Below, piece by piece: positions 8,458-8,823 of a DNA stretch of 8,823 nucleotides. Position numbers and translations under genes: made by a program. The stretch is from Sulfitobacter sp. (GTDB lineage: Bacteria; Pseudomonadota; Alphaproteobacteria; Rhodobacterales; Rhodobacteraceae): assembly GCA_024636395.1 (NCBI GenBank), contig JAGXHD010000229.1, positions 1 through 8,823 of the forward strand, read 5' to 3'. Below the pieces are notes generated by a model. That model worked only from the letters and a program-made list of their open reading frames with translations, made no database searches and had not been told where the DNA came from. Within the stretch, counting starts at the first letter, position 1; each line of letters starts with the position of its first letter.

Positions 8458-8823
8458 ATGCCCGATATCGCCCATAGCGCGCAGGATATGATCGCAGGTA
8501 TGGCGCCCCGGCGCACGGCGGGCGAATATGTCTTTGCAACCACGGATGATCCTGCGCAGGTCCACGATCTTGCCCCTCAGGCGCAAGGTGTCTTTGCCGA
8601 GGCCGAAGGCACTTCGATGATCCTGCCTGTCGATCTGGCCGCTAAGGCCGGTTTCGACGTCACCGCACCGATGCACGGCATCACTCTTGCCGTCTATTCA
8701 GCGCTCGACGGGGTTGGACTGACCGCTGCCGTGGCGGGCGCCCTGGCCCAGCACGGCATCCCCTGCAACATGGTGGCGGCCTTTCACCATGATCATGTGT
8801 TCGTGCCTGTCGCCTCTTCCGCC
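8458..8823 (+). CDS. ACT-domain protein, COG3602/DUF2241-like (3' end outside window)
   Basis: The frame from ATG 8458 stays open to the window end, giving 122 residues of a family that is usually about 130 long, so only the last few are missing. Recognisable segments are GEYVFATTDDP (22-32), VFAEAEGTSMILP (45-57), APMHGITLAVYSALDGVGLTAAVAGALAQHGIPCNMVAAF and HHDHVFVP near the end. This layout, with a late His-Asp-His next to a beta strand, is characteristic of these small ACT-like proteins. ACT domains usually bind amino acids or similar effectors, but no reaction or partner is established for this family. It begins 18 bp after the carB stop, with an AAAAGG sequence about 10 bases before the ATG, so co-transcription with carB is plausible. 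A role in carbamoyl phosphate metabolism would be speculation. Confidence 0.83.
   Translation, partial: MPDIAHSAQDMIAGMAPRRTAGEYVFATTDDPAQVHDLAPQAQGVFAEAEGTSMILPVDLAAKAGFDVTAPMHGITLAVYSALDGVGLTAAVAGALAQHGIPCNMVAAFHHDHVFVPVASSA

Overview
The window looks like chromosomal DNA of a GC-rich alphaproteobacterium, most likely of the Rhodobacteraceae/Roseobacter type. I infer this from codon use (many GCC, CCC, CGC and ATC codons), from the protein sequences (GlyA, CarB, a YbfF-like hydrolase, a GFA-family protein, a COG3602-type ACT protein) and from the weak Shine-Dalgarno sites. I cannot name a species from this window.

Layout. Bases 1-693 are the 3' part of glyA, followed by a hairpin terminator (715-742). 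Bases 841-2540 hold two adjacent, divergent and broken genes. On the minus strand is a Sulfotransfer_4-type sulfotransferase with two frameshifts and a TGA. On the plus strand is a LysR-type regulator with two frameshifts and a TAA. They share a 97-bp intergenic region containing a perfect 8-bp inverted repeat with LysR T-N11-A geometry. Next come a small intact cupin (2649-3044) that closely matches the manganese cupin hydroxynitrile lyase family, and a convergent gene for a small protein with a C-terminal membrane helix (3041-3415), the two stop codons overlapping. A YbfF-like alpha/beta hydrolase (3470-4231) and a convergent GFA-family zinc protein (4302-4730) follow. After a 334-bp gap with a plausible promoter comes carB (5065-8439), the carbamoyl-phosphate synthase large subunit. 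The 5' end of an ACT-domain gene (8458 onward) lies 18 bp downstream.

The most striking feature is in carB. The reading frame is continuous and conserved over 1124 codons except for one in-frame TAG at 7255-7257 (codon 731), inside the second ATP-grasp domain. CarB supplies carbamoyl phosphate for both arginine and pyrimidine synthesis, so a real null allele would matter. The options are a sequencing or assembly error, a recent nonsense mutation (GAG to TAG is the simplest), suppression, or a second carB elsewhere.

The genes do not form one pathway: glyA (one-carbon metabolism) and carB (carbamoyl phosphate) are housekeeping genes flanking accessory enzymes and a decaying regulator/target pair. 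I see no CRISPR array, tRNA, rRNA, transposase or prophage gene, and nothing that supports a wholly new multi-gene system.
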